This document shows positions 15,551 to 23,804 of a DNA stretch of 45,565 bases, in pieces. The DNA is from CAYPHJ01 sp964410485 (GTDB lineage Bacteria; Desulfobacterota; Binatia; UBA9968). The notes under the pieces are model-generated. The model did no database searches and had not been told where the DNA came from. It worked only from the letters and a program-made list of their open reading frames with translations. Positions within the stretch are counted from its first letter, which is position 1. Each line of letters opens with the position of its first letter. A program made the position numbers and the translations under genes. Where the stretch lies: contig CAYPHJ010000031.1 of NCBI GenBank assembly GCA_964410485.1, positions 1-45,565 of the forward strand. Direction: 5' to 3'.

Positions 15551-16282
15551 TTAGATGCCCCACGCCCCACTTACAGGAATATTGGCGCCGTTGATGTAGC
15601 GTGCTTCGTCGGACAGAAGAAATCGAATAATCGCGGTCGCGTCCTCCACGCCTCCAATGTAGCCAGCGGGAATGCGTTTGGCCGCACCTTCCAGTTCAGC
15701 TTTGGGCGCGCTGCCGGAATCAATAAAACCAGGCGCGACGCAGTTGGCGGTAATGCCGTAGGGCGCCACAAGGCGTGCGAGCGAGCGCATCAAGATGACC
15801 AAGCCGACTTTCGCGATATAGTGGGCAGTCAGGTGCGGTTGCGCGATCAACTGCTCCGTGTTGGCCATGCTGAAACAGACAATTCTTCCCCAGCCTCGCT
15901 GCTGCATGCCCGGAACCACCCGCTGGCTCAAATAAAATACGGGATGGAGATTGTTGTCGAACATCTCGTGCCAACCTTCTGCCGTTTCTTCTAACAGCGG
16001 CGTTCGGTGATAGGGGCCCGCGCAGTTGATCAGAGCGTCAATTCGATTGAATTCCTTCTGTACGCGGCTAACCAACTCGTTAGCCGAATCTGCACGCGAG
16101 ACATCAGAGTGAACCGCCAGCGCCTGGGCGTGTTGTTGGGCAATCTCAATAACTTCCCTGGCTTCCTTGCCGCTGTTTCGGTAGCAGATCGCGACTGACC
16201 AACCGCTCTTTGCAAGGTCCAGAGCCACGGCTCGCCCAATGCCACGGGCGCCGCCGGTAATCAAGGCGACTTTTTCCGACAT
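15551..16282 (-). CDS. SDR-family oxidoreductase with altered active-site motif
   Basis: A 243-residue short-chain dehydrogenase/reductase with Rossmann motif TGGARGIG (residues 9-16), LINCAGP (85-90) and catalytic-type Ser138 in VCFSMANTE. The family motif YxxxK should place Tyr four residues before Lys158, but the sequence reads HYIAK: His154 is at the Tyr position and Tyr155 is one residue late. The codon is CAC, one base from TAC. Catalysis may therefore use His or Tyr155, or be lost. The C-terminal end AITVNC-like block reads YGITANCVAPGFIDSG, typical of 3-oxoacyl-ACP-reductase-like members. The start at 16282 begins directly at the Rossmann strand; the frame is open upstream to 16381. 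Substrate unknown; it lies upstream of the TPR gene on the same strand. Confidence 0.85.
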   Translation of the reverse strand: MSEKVALITGGARGIGRAVALDLAKSGWSVAICYRNSGKEAREVIEIAQQHAQALAVHSDVSRADSANELVSRVQKEFNRIDALINCAGPYHRTPLLEETAEGWHEMFDNNLHPVFYLSQRVVPGMQQRGWGRIVCFSMANTEQLIAQPHLTAHYIAKVGLVILMRSLARLVAPYGITANCVAPGFIDSGSAPKAELEGAAKRIPAGYIGGVEDATAIIRFLLSDEARYINGANIPVSGAWGI

Positions 16283-16442
16283 GCTGTTGTTTCCCGCCCT
16301 ACTCAGAGGCGTCATCGACACAGGCACTACTATAGCAAACGGTGCGCTCAACGCATAGTGTGCTCGCGGACAGCAGTGCACAATACGGGCTGGCTTATTC
16401 CTCTGGAGCGGGTGGGCGTATTTGTGCTAAGTTAGCTTCACT

Positions 16443-17228
16443 ATGGCTACAGATCCACTCAGTTTTGACAGTCGCCCGAATTTGAGAAACCCTGTGTTGC
16501 TGCTCTCGTTCGCCGGCTGGAGTGATGCAGGAGCGGCCGCAACCACGGCTGTCCGTTACTTGGCGGATCAGCTGCTGGCCAAGAAGGTTGCCGTGATCGA
16601 TCCTGAGGAGTTCTACGATTTCTCGGCGCAGCGGCCGGTTGTACGCCTCTCCGAGAGCAAAGCGAGGGAGATTCACTGGCCTTCGTATGATTTCTATGTG
16701 GGGACGGGACTTGGTATCGAAAGAGATTTTGTTTTGGGCATTGGCGTTGAACCCCAGTTGCGCTGGCGCACGTTCAGCGAAACCATGCTCCGGTTCACCA
16801 AGGAGCTTCGTATTGACATGCTCATCACCCTGGGCGCTTACCTCGATGAGGTTCTCTACACCCGGCCGGTGCCGTTGACCGGATTCTCGACGGATACGAA
16901 GTTAATGGAGCAGTTGGACCTGGTGCCCTCTAGATATCAGGGTCCCACCGGAATCATTGGCGTGTTGGGCGATGCCTGCCGTAAAGAGGGTCTTCCCCAT
17001 GTGAGCCTCTGGGCGTCATTACCGCATTATCTTTCGGTCTCGCCGAACCCGAGAGGTACCCTTGCGCTGCTTCTTCGGCTCAATCAGTGGCTGGGATTGC
17101 GCGTTGACACGGGGCCAGTGGAGAGAGCCGCAGCCGATTTTCAAGCGAAGATTAATGAAGCAGTCAACGCCGATCCGAAGCTTTCTGCGTTTGTGCGTGA
17201 ACTCAAGAAACGCGAATTCGAACAGTGA
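16443..17228 (+). CDS. PAC2-family protein
   Basis: A 261-residue protein related to the PAC2 (proteasome assembly chaperone 2) superfamily, which occurs in archaea and many bacteria without a proven bacterial role. Landmarks are the N-terminal strand and turn LLLSFAGWSDAGAAAT, a central LITLGAYLDEV, and PTGIIGVLGDACRKEGLPHVSLW followed by LPHYL. No signal peptide or membrane segment is present, so it should be cytoplasmic. Its TGA overlaps the GTG start of the glycosyltransferase gene by four bases, so the two are translationally coupled; this pairing suggests cotranscription but does not show a shared task. The proteasome itself is not in the window. Confidence 0.82.
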   Translation: MATDPLSFDSRPNLRNPVLLLSFAGWSDAGAAATTAVRYLADQLLAKKVAVIDPEEFYDFSAQRPVVRLSESKAREIHWPSYDFYVGTGLGIERDFVLGIGVEPQLRWRTFSETMLRFTKELRIDMLITLGAYLDEVLYTRPVPLTGFSTDTKLMEQLDLVPSRYQGPTGIIGVLGDACRKEGLPHVSLWASLPHYLSVSPNPRGTLALLLRLNQWLGLRVDTGPVERAAADFQAKINEAVNADPKLSAFVRELKKREFEQ

Positions 17229-17935
17229 AGCTCTCCGTCCTGATCCCCATCTACAACGAGGAGCACACACTGGAAGAGGTCGTGCGGCGTGTCTGTGCCG
17301 TTCAGATACCAAAAGAACTCATTCTGGTGGATGACGGCTCCAAAGATCGAAGCCGGGAAATTTTGACTCGTTTGCAACAAGAGGCGGACGAAGCTCGCGG
17401 CCCGTTGAACACCATCAAGATTTTCTTCCAGCCCTTTAACCAAGGCAAGGGCGCTGCGATCAAGACCGCTCTGAGTCACGCGACAGGCGATGTGATTATC
17501 ATCCAGGACGCCGATCTCGAGTACGATCCTAAAGATTTGCCAAATTTACTGGAACCGATTCAGGCCGGCCTAGCCGACGTCGTCTACGGGACGCGCTTTT
17601 ACGGCGGCGGTGCTCATCGCGTGCTCTTTTTCTGGCATTACTTGGGAAACCAGGGGCTCACGTTCATTTCCAACATGCTTACCAACCTGAACCTATCCGA
17701 TATGGAGGTTGGCTACAAAGTTTTTCGAGCCGCAGTGATGAAGGATATCAATCTGAAATCGAAGCGCTTCGGTTTTGAACCCGAGATCACTGTTAAGCTC
17801 GCTAAAAAAAGCTGTCGCTTCTACGAGGTGCCGATTTCATATCACGGCCGCACTTATGCGGAAGGAAAAAAGATCACCTGGAAAGACGGCATCGCCGCGC
17901 TCTACTATTTGATCCGGTTCCGTCTAGCGGACTGA
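17225..17935 (+). CDS. Family 2 glycosyltransferase, dolichol-phosphate-mannose-synthase-like
   Basis: A 236-residue GT-A fold transferase that probably moves a sugar from a nucleotide donor to a polyprenyl phosphate or similar lipid. It starts with LSVLIPIYNEEHTLEEVV, then LVDDGSKDRS, and the metal-binding IIQDADLEYDP (DAD). The conserved DMEVGYKVFR and FGFEPEIT near residues 160-185 match DPM1-like and undecaprenyl-phosphate transferases. It has no C-terminal membrane segments, so it is the short, soluble type. The GTG start overlaps the PAC2 stop as GTGA. The GDP-mannose-forming enzyme at 25640 could supply donor, but it is not adjacent. Confidence 0.88.
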   Translation: MKLSVLIPIYNEEHTLEEVVRRVCAVQIPKELILVDDGSKDRSREILTRLQQEADEARGPLNTIKIFFQPFNQGKGAAIKTALSHATGDVIIIQDADLEYDPKDLPNLLEPIQAGLADVVYGTRFYGGGAHRVLFFWHYLGNQGLTFISNMLTNLNLSDMEVGYKVFRAAVMKDINLKSKRFGFEPEITVKLAKKSCRFYEVPISYHGRTYAEGKKITWKDGIAALYYLIRFRLAD

Positions 17936-17973
17936 GGTGCCGCTCTCTCAAAAGGCTCCCATCAAGGATGACG

Positions 17974-17987
17974 CCCGCGTGCGCGGG
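17974..17987. repeat. Short palindrome CCCGCGTGCGCGGG
   Basis: A 6-bp perfect stem with a 2-base loop inside the context GGATGACGCCCGCG...GGGAATT. This context recalls small dispersed palindromes found near gene ends in many proteobacterial genomes. It follows the glycosyltransferase stop by 38 bases and could also act as a terminator stem, though no T-run follows. Confidence 0.5.
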
Positions 17988-17991
17988 AATT

Positions 17992-18272
17992 TCACAGTGA
18001 CGGCAGCTTGCCGTTACCTTTACGCGACCATACGGAAAATCTGGCTGATTTCTTGTCGAATATTGCCACCATTCCCCACATGAGCTGGAGCGACGAAATA
18101 TCGTGATAGATGGACCCTCAGCGGCGGCGATCACCAAGGTGTTGATCGCTGCGATGGACGTGACGAGTTCGGGGGAGGAGCTGGAAACAGCGGCGAATAA
18201 TCCACCCGCCACGCTTTCAAAGAGCGCTGTTCGATGCGTGACTGTCCTCGCCGCTTCCGTCAGGAACCACCC
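17992..18272 (-). pseudogene. Remnant of a sodium/calcium antiporter (CaCA family)
   Basis: A minus-strand reading shows GWFLTEAARTVTHRTAL and then GLFAAVSSSSPELVTSIAA, close to the C-terminal alpha-repeat signature of CaCA exchangers (family norm GTSLPELVTSIAA). The roughly 15-20 residues that normally follow (RRG...VGGIIGGN) are missing, and the text resumes as NTLVIAAAEGPS. At about 18108 the frame then shifts by one base and continues as YHDISSLQLMWGMVAIF until a stop at 17992-17994. A deletion plus a frameshift, and loss of the whole N-terminal two thirds, mark it as decayed. The upstream end is replaced by the end of the ExoD-like gene. Recognition is by eye from known family text; the limits are approximate. 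Confidence 0.65.
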
Positions 18273-18289
18273 GGACAAATGATTTCGGG

Positions 18290-18883
18290 TCAAAGCAGGT
18301 GATAAACGACCAATCCGAGGGTGGCGACCGTGAACATGAGAGCAAGTAGCGCCAGGAGCCCATCATGGGCGATCAGCGATAGACCGAATGCGGTGAGGGC
18401 GGCGCCGGCGCCGTTGGCGCTAAAGGGCACCAGCTCCATCACCGGCATCGCGGCGGCGATGACAACGCAGACGATCGCGATGACATAGATTCCGGCGCTT
18501 TGGGTGAAGATCGTAAGGCGCCGCCGCAGGAAGCGACCGACAAATCTCGCCGGGGCTCGCAGCCAGTCGAGCGCCTTACAGAGCTTGTTTCGCGCCACGG
18601 ACCGCCTGAGCAGCCAGCGCGGGAGCCAAATGCGTTGCCGTCCGAAGAGCAACTGTCCGGCGGTCAAAAGCACGAGCATCGCCATGATCGTCGGCACGCC
18701 TGGAATGTCGCCGATGAGGGGCGCAAGCGTGACCAGGCCCGCCACGAGCAATAAAGGGCCGAACGAACTGCGTCCCACCACCTCCAAAATCGCTCCGAGA
18801 GAGACCCGATCGCCATCCTGCGCGGCTTCTTTGATTCGATTGAGCAGCAGCTCCAGATTCGTGAGTTTCTGATCCTTGCTCAT
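18290..18883 (-). CDS. ExoD-family inner-membrane protein
   Basis: A 197-residue integral membrane protein of the ExoD family, first linked to exopolysaccharide synthesis in rhizobia; its molecular action is unknown. It begins with a soluble helix (LELLLNRIKEAAQDGDRVSLG), then the family signature LEVVGRSSFGPLLLVAGLVTLAPLIGDI split over the first membrane segment, PGVPTIMAMLVLL, a basic loop (RRSVARNKLCKALDWLRAPA), and three further hydrophobic segments. Length matches the family. The start at 18883 is the only one that keeps the N-terminal helix. It lies next to decayed sequence on both sides, so it may be a surviving gene of an otherwise degraded block. Confidence 0.85.
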   Translation of the reverse strand: MSKDQKLTNLELLLNRIKEAAQDGDRVSLGAILEVVGRSSFGPLLLVAGLVTLAPLIGDIPGVPTIMAMLVLLTAGQLLFGRQRIWLPRWLLRRSVARNKLCKALDWLRAPARFVGRFLRRRLTIFTQSAGIYVIAIVCVVIAAAMPVMELVPFSANGAGAALTAFGLSLIAHDGLLALLALMFTVATLGLVVYHLL

Positions 18884-19309
18884 GCGTCCACCAAAATTGC
18901 CGCGACCTTCACGCTATATCCTTACATCTCGCATAGCGCAAATTCACGAGACTTGGGGGACGTTACGAAAGAATTATGGGTAAGACTAGAGCGCAGGTCT
19001 GCCATAGCCGTTGTCTCTTTTATCGAATATAAAAAATGTCGGCCCCATGGCATGTTGTCCGGAGTACTACGGATCTGCGGAAGAACTTGAGTCCGCTGGC
19101 GACGGCAAATGCCGGCAATGCTTCGGAACTGGAAAGGATCAGGGCTTATTCCACTATACAATCCAAGGCTAGGCGGAAGACTGCTGGAGCTGCAGGGGGG
19201 CTGGGTTTTTGTTCTTTAGCGAGGTACCTTCAGCGATTGTTTACTTCTGGACCTGTATTGAAGCGTTCAATTCAATCTTAGAATAAATCCAGCCTTCCTA
19301 CTCAACTAA
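18884..19309. other. Non-coding or decayed stretch
   Basis: Between the ExoD-like gene and the truncated binding protein I see only short frames without known motifs. There is no recognisable N-terminal part of the truncated binding protein that follows, so that part was deleted rather than frameshifted. No tRNA or insertion-sequence ends are visible. Confidence 0.5.
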
Positions 19310-19711
19310 TACCAATACCTCGATGTGCTCAATGCCAAGGATATTGCGGTCGCATTTCGAGCCGCAGCCGAGGGGCGTGCGGACGGAGTCATCGTGCTGG
19401 GGAGCCTTATACTCAATTCCCACCGATCACAAATTGTAGAACTCGCAGCAAAGAGCCGGCTTCCGGCGACATACAGCAGGCCAGAATATATCGAAGCGGG
19501 CGGACTTATGACCTACGGCGTCAACATCAACGACTTGTTCCGGCGCGCTGCCATCTATGTCGATAAGATTCTTAAAGGCGCCAAGCCGGGTAAGTTGCCA
19601 GTAGAGCAGCCGACGAAGTTCGAATTTATTATCAATCTCAAAGCCGCCAAGCGGATCGACCTGACGATTCCGCCAAATGTGTTGGCGCGCGCGGATAGGG
19701 TGATCAAGTAA
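19310..19711 (+). pseudogene. C-terminal remnant of an ABC transporter substrate-binding protein (TrpX/DUF534 type)
   Basis: The frame from 19310 reads YQYLDVLNAKDIAVAF and then GRADGVIVLG, LPATYSRPEYIEAGGLMTYG, and RRAAIYVDKILKGAKPGKLP, ending with a normal stop. This is the typical second half of the binding proteins of the TrpX-type family, which are usually about 320-340 residues; only about 130 remain. An in-frame stop at 19307-19309 cuts it off, and the homology clearly runs up to that stop. No signal peptide or first domain is found upstream, so the product could not be exported. It is most likely a deletion remnant of an uptake operon, with no matching permease or ATPase nearby. Confidence 0.75.
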
Positions 19712-20076
19712 CGCCGCGGCGACGCCAGGATTGAACACGACGGACTACGTGATCCTCAGTTGGCAGGAGGGGCATTTCTGCGGTGCGAAGAGCGCGATTC
19801 GCCTCGATGGAACCTATCTCTATTTGCCTAGACTGATTCACTCTGAACCGATTCAGGACCGGTGTTGTCTCTGCCTACTCTGTACGCGAAAAACTCATCG
19901 CGATTCCCCGGGAAAATGCTCCATCTGCTTGACGATCTAAGCGGGGTTCAATATATGTTTGAGCTGGCTCATATCTAAGAGCAACACCGTTCAGACGCAG
20001 GCCCAGCCGGGAATCGCTTTGGGCGCTTGAACAGTGAAGCAAGCACGGCGTTAAAGGGTTGGCAAAAATCTAGACT
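19712..20076. other. Intergenic stretch without recognisable gene
   Basis: It holds only short frames with no family features, no tRNA-like cloverleaf and no strong hairpin that I can see. It separates the truncated binding-protein remnant from the PuuE-like gene and may contain the latter's promoter, but none is clear. Confidence 0.45.
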
Positions 20077-20082
20077 AAGGAG
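20077..20082 (+). promoter_or_regulatory. Ribosome binding site of the PuuE-like gene
   Basis: AAGGAG five bases before the ATG at 20088. It favours this ATG over the in-frame GTG at 20082, which overlaps the site itself. Confidence 0.75.
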
Positions 20083-20087
20083 TGATA

Positions 20088-20954
20088 ATGGGGAGACCAA
20101 AACCGATAGAATGGCCGGACAAAGCGAAAATCTGCGTGACCTTCATCGTGCCATGGGAAGTGTGGCCGGAAAATTTTGCCACTCACGAGTCGCTTCAACG
20201 TCAAGGCGGCGCTACTATACCCCCACCAAAAGCGGTTTTTAAAAAGAATATGGCGCTAGTGACGGAGCGAGAGTACGGGGATCGCGCCGGCATCTGGAGA
20301 ATAGTGGACCTTTTTGCGCGCCATAATCTCAAAGTGACTTTTCTGATGAACGGCTTGAAGGTCGAGCAGTTTGCCGATGAATGCAGAGAATTCAAGTCTC
20401 AGGGCCATGAATTTTCTTCGGAAAGCTACGAGCACGAATACTCCTTCATGTACACGAAAGAGCAGGAACGAGAATCAATTCGAAAGACCGTCGCGGCTTT
20501 CGAAAAAGTGTTGGGCCAAAAACCGACCGGCTATCTTTCCCCCGGTCATGCCTCGACACCCAATACGCTCGAGCTGGTCGCGGAAACCGGTTTTGTCTGG
20601 TGGGCAGATCCTCTGAACAGTGACAATCCCTATGTACTCGAGGCGCATGGGCGAAAAGTCGTGGTTGTTCCTTATAATGTGCCTGGGTGCAATGACTACT
20701 CAACCTACGGCACCGGACGAACGCCGAGAGACCTGTTGCAGATCATGAAGGATCAGTTCGACTACCTTTATTGGGAAGGAGAACAGGGAGCGCCAAAGTA
20801 TTTTGCCTTTAACCTACATCCCTTTGTTTCCGGCGTGCCGTATCGCGCCAAAATCATTGACGAGTTCATCAAGTATGCCAAGGGCTTTCCTAAAGTGTGG
20901 TTCGCCCGGCGGATCGAAATTGCCGAGTGGTGGCTGCAAAAGGGCTACGCGTAA
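20088..20954 (+). CDS. PuuE-like hydrolase of the polysaccharide deacetylase superfamily
   Basis: A 288-residue cytoplasmic protein of the NodB/polysaccharide-deacetylase fold. The text YGDRAGIWRIVDLFARHN, KVTFLMNG, GHEFSSESYEHEY, LSPGHASTPNT and AETGFVWWADPLNSDNPY follows the order of PuuE allantoinase and cyclic imide hydrolases rather than sugar deacetylases. The usual metal site Asp-His-His is incomplete: the first His of the HxxxH block is Glu112, with His116 kept, and no Asp is seen in the first strand motif (TFIVPWEVW). His244 in FNLHPFVSG is the expected catalytic histidine. PuuE-type enzymes are reported to work without metal, which fits. It is followed 223 bases later by an uptake cassette, so hydrolysis of an imported cyclic amide or imide is a reasonable guess. 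It could also be an amidase of unknown substrate. Confidence 0.8.
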   Translation: MGRPKPIEWPDKAKICVTFIVPWEVWPENFATHESLQRQGGATIPPPKAVFKKNMALVTEREYGDRAGIWRIVDLFARHNLKVTFLMNGLKVEQFADECREFKSQGHEFSSESYEHEYSFMYTKEQERESIRKTVAAFEKVLGQKPTGYLSPGHASTPNTLELVAETGFVWWADPLNSDNPYVLEAHGRKVVVVPYNVPGCNDYSTYGTGRTPRDLLQIMKDQFDYLYWEGEQGAPKYFAFNLHPFVSGVPYRAKIIDEFIKYAKGFPKVWFARRIEIAEWWLQKGYA

Positions 20955-21023
20955 GAACACGGCAAAGGCGGCTTTTAAAGATTTCCCTCCCACGGCCAAG
21001 CCCGCAAGCTTTTTCCTCCTTTG

Positions 21024-21042
21024 AGTAGTTTCGGCGACTACT
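21024..21042 (+). terminator. Hairpin between the PuuE-like and binding-protein genes
   Basis: AGTAGT and ACTACT form a perfect 6-bp stem around TTCGGCG. No T-run follows, so it may be an mRNA structure or weak terminator rather than a classic intrinsic terminator. Confidence 0.25.
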
Positions 21043-21163
21043 TGAGGTGGTGAAAAAGCCCCTTATCAATGAGGCATGATTCTCTTGCCTTTTCATCTGC
21101 CAGGAGATATGTCTCGGAAAAAAGCGACAGGGAAGATCGGCATGCTGAGGCGAAAAAGCGCAG

Positions 21164-21170
21164 AAAGGAG
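21164..21170 (+). promoter_or_regulatory. Ribosome binding site of the NMT1-type binding protein
   Basis: AAAGGAG seven bases before the ATG at 21178. It sets the start at the signal peptide instead of the in-frame ATG at 21076. Confidence 0.8.
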
Positions 21171-21177
21171 CACTCCC

Positions 21178-22197
21178 ATGCGAACGCCTAGAGTAAAGTC
21201 CCTACCGTATCTGGTCACAGCAGTATTCGGCGGCGCAATTGTAGCCATTCTGGGGGGACATGTCGCGGACGCGACCGCGCAGACCAAGATCAGAGTGGGA
21301 AGGACGATATCGGCCAGCGGCTTTCATATCCCCTCCTATGTCGCCCACGAGAAAGGCATGTTCAGGGAGCAAGGGTTGCAGGCCGAGTTCATAGCTACAG
21401 AGGGAGGCCCGCTCGTCAGGGCGGGGATTGCCAAGGAAATCGATTATGTGCCTATTCCAGGCGGGGGTTCCCAGGCAATGCTGAGGGGCGCCCCGATTGT
21501 GTTCGTCGTCGGCCAGTCGCTGATCTCCCAATGGACGATTACGACACAACCGAACATCAAGACAGTGGCAGACCTCCGGGGTAAAACCATCGGCGTCGAG
21601 AGGCCCGGCTCCGCGCCTTACGAAGAGACGGTGGTGACGCTGGGCCAGTTTTTCAAGATGGAGGCCGGCAAGGACTACAGGGTTCTCGCTTTTACCGCGG
21701 AGTCTGACCGCGTAGCCGCCCTCATTACCGGTTCCATAGACGCGGCCATCCTGTCATTTGGGCCCGCGGCGGCGGCCGAGCAAGCAGGTAAGAGGATTCT
21801 CCTGCGGACAGGGGACTATATTCCCAGATTAGGCGGGACTTTCTGGGTCCATAAGGACCGGATCAAGGAAAGGCCCGATGAAGTCAAGCGGTTTGTCAAG
21901 GCTACAGCCAAGGCCACTGATTATATCAAGACGAACCGAGCGGGCACCATAGAAGTTATCCGTAAGTACTTCGAAGTAATAAAGGATCCGAAGGTCGCCG
22001 AGATTTTCTACAAGCAGATCCAGAATGCCTTCGGGCCGGAGATCCCCCACGACTTACTAAAGGTGCTGTTCGACTCCAGATTAACTCCTGAAGCTGGATG
22101 GCCGGCGGGAAAGCCTGCGCCTGATATTGAGCAGTTCGTGGCACGCGGCGTGTTGAACGAGGCTCTCGAGGAGATGGGAAGAAAGCCCTCCAAGTAA
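21178..22197 (+). CDS. NMT1/SsuA-type ABC transporter substrate-binding protein
   Basis: A periplasmic binding protein of 339 residues, typical length for this class. Residues 1-34 form a signal peptide with a basic start and hydrophobic core, ending near DATAQ. The mature part begins KIRVGRTISASGFHIPSYVA and continues with AHEKGMFREQGLQAEFI, IKTVADLRGKTIGV, and SIDAAILSFGPAAAAEQAG, as in the thiamine-precursor, sulfonate and nitrate binding family. The ligand is not predictable from sequence. The ATPase and two permeases lie on the opposite strand, ending 22 bases beyond its stop, so the system is split into converging units. The PuuE-like hydrolase upstream on the same strand may share its regulation. 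Confidence 0.9.
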   Translation: MRTPRVKSLPYLVTAVFGGAIVAILGGHVADATAQTKIRVGRTISASGFHIPSYVAHEKGMFREQGLQAEFIATEGGPLVRAGIAKEIDYVPIPGGGSQAMLRGAPIVFVVGQSLISQWTITTQPNIKTVADLRGKTIGVERPGSAPYEETVVTLGQFFKMEAGKDYRVLAFTAESDRVAALITGSIDAAILSFGPAAAAEQAGKRILLRTGDYIPRLGGTFWVHKDRIKERPDEVKRFVKATAKATDYIKTNRAGTIEVIRKYFEVIKDPKVAEIFYKQIQNAFGPEIPHDLLKVLFDSRLTPEAGWPAGKPAPDIEQFVARGVLNEALEEMGRKPSK

Positions 22198-22218
22198 AAA
22201 GGAGGCACGCTCAATTTC

Positions 22219-23019
22219 TTAGAATGTTTTCACTTGTTCGGGGCGCCACCGGGAGAGGTTTGATTCGATCTTCTTTACGGTGAAGGTGAAGATCAGAGAG
22301 ATGCCCATAAAGATCGCCACCCCGACGAAGACAACATCGACCTGGAAGGCGCTTGCTGCCCTAGCCATCATGGCCCCCAGGCCTTTTGTGGCCCCGAAGA
22401 ACTCGCCCACCACGACTCCTAGCACGGCCCTGCCAATGGCCAGCCGCATGCCCGCGACGATGTAAGGGACCGAGTAGGGCAGAACGACGATCTTCATGAC
22501 GTGCCATTCCCTGGCCCCGAAAGATCGGACCATGTTGATGAGCACCCGGTCCACATTTTTGGCACCTGCATAGGTGTTGATCAGTAGCGGAAAAACGGCC
22601 CCGAGGAAGACGATCATAATCTTCGACCATATCCCGATGCCGAACCAGATGATTAAAAGCGGCAAGAAGACGAGCCGAGGCGTGGCATTGAGTGCGGTGA
22701 CATAGGGATCCAGAAGCGCTTCCATGGTTCTCGATCTGCCGAGGATCAGGCCGAACGGCAACCCCACCGCTATAGACAGCCCCAGCCCGACGACAAATTC
22801 GACGGCGCTCACGTAAAAGTGTTCCTGGATTGTTCCGTCTGCCATGAGCTCGTAGAACTTCACCGCGATTTTGGACGGCGTGGTGAAAAACAGGCTGACG
22901 CCCTTTGGAAGCGAAACCCACAGCGGGACGATTTCCCAAACCGCGAGAAACAGGACGATGAACCCGATCCCCAGGACACGGGGTTCCCGCTCCCTGTAAA
23001 AATTCAGAAGCTCGGTCAT
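22219..23019 (-). CDS. ABC transporter permease (SsuC/TauC type), second permease
   Basis: A 266-residue inner-membrane permease with about six membrane segments. The cytoplasmic coupling helix with the EAA motif reads RSFGAREWHVMKIVVLPYSVP, followed by IVAGMRLAIGRAVLGVVVGEF, the usual signature of nitrate/sulfonate/taurine-type permeases. It is translationally coupled to the upstream permease by a four-base ATGA overlap at 23016-23019. Together with its partner it would form a heterodimeric membrane channel, which is less usual than the homodimer of SsuC. It converges with the binding-protein gene. Confidence 0.9.
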   Translation of the reverse strand: MTELLNFYREREPRVLGIGFIVLFLAVWEIVPLWVSLPKGVSLFFTTPSKIAVKFYELMADGTIQEHFYVSAVEFVVGLGLSIAVGLPFGLILGRSRTMEALLDPYVTALNATPRLVFLPLLIIWFGIGIWSKIMIVFLGAVFPLLINTYAGAKNVDRVLINMVRSFGAREWHVMKIVVLPYSVPYIVAGMRLAIGRAVLGVVVGEFFGATKGLGAMMARAASAFQVDVVFVGVAIFMGISLIFTFTVKKIESNLSRWRPEQVKTF

Positions 23020-23804
23020 CGACTCTCCATCTCCGCCCGGTAGGGCGCAATGATGAGCTCGAACTTTCTCAACGCCTCGGTCAACGCGACCGCTATTAAA
23101 GCCAGTACGACGATTCCCACAAACATCTCGGCCAGCTGGTAAGTGTCCCCGAAGTGCGCAATGGCAAATCCGATCCCCTCGGAGGCGGCGTAGAACTCGC
23201 CGACAATGACCCCCACGATCCCTCTCCCGATCGCGAGGCGTGCCCCGGCCACGATGAAAGGAAGGGCGCTCGGCAAGATGACGTTGGTATAAAGGTGCCG
23301 CTCTTTTCCGCCAAAGGACCGGACCACGTTGATCAGGAGCTGGTCGGCGGACTTGACGCCGGTATAGGTATTGAAGACGAAGGGGAACACGGAAAGAAGA
23401 AAGACCAAAACGGCTTTGCCGACGAGCCCTACCCCGAAAACAAGGATGATGAGCGGCGCCAGGGCCACAAGCGGGCTCGCGTAGAGTCCTGTCAAGAATG
23501 GGTCAAGCGTGTACTCGACCCGCCTGCGCCACCCCATCACAGCACCCATGGGAATTCCGACAATGACCGCCGCGCCAAAGCCCCAAAGAAACGCCCGGCT
23601 GCTGACGGCCAGGTCTCGCCACAGCCGCTCTCCAAGAAGGAGATTCTTGCTGGCGGTCGCGATATGGGAGGGCTTGGTAAAAAAGAAGGGATCAAACGTG
23701 ATTACGTAAGTTAGGGAGAACTCCCAAAGCGCCAGGAAGCCGATCAGAGAGGCGAACCCCAGGATCAACCTCCGGTATTCTTCGTATATCCGCTTAGCGC
23801 CCAT
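23016..23804 (-). CDS. ABC transporter permease (SsuC/TauC type), first permease
   Basis: A 262-residue permease homologous to its neighbour. Visible features are a first membrane segment (LILGFASLIGFLALWEFSLT), TKPSHIATA before the transmembrane domain, the EAA coupling region RSFGGKERHLYTNVILPSAL, and VAGARLAIGRGIVGVIVGEF. It overlaps the ATPase gene upstream by 11 bases and the second permease by four. ATPase, permease, permease is thus one operon on the minus strand. Confidence 0.9.
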   Translation of the reverse strand: MGAKRIYEEYRRLILGFASLIGFLALWEFSLTYVITFDPFFFTKPSHIATASKNLLLGERLWRDLAVSSRAFLWGFGAAVIVGIPMGAVMGWRRRVEYTLDPFLTGLYASPLVALAPLIILVFGVGLVGKAVLVFLLSVFPFVFNTYTGVKSADQLLINVVRSFGGKERHLYTNVILPSALPFIVAGARLAIGRGIVGVIVGEFYAASEGIGFAIAHFGDTYQLAEMFVGIVVLALIAVALTEALRKFELIIAPYRAEMESR

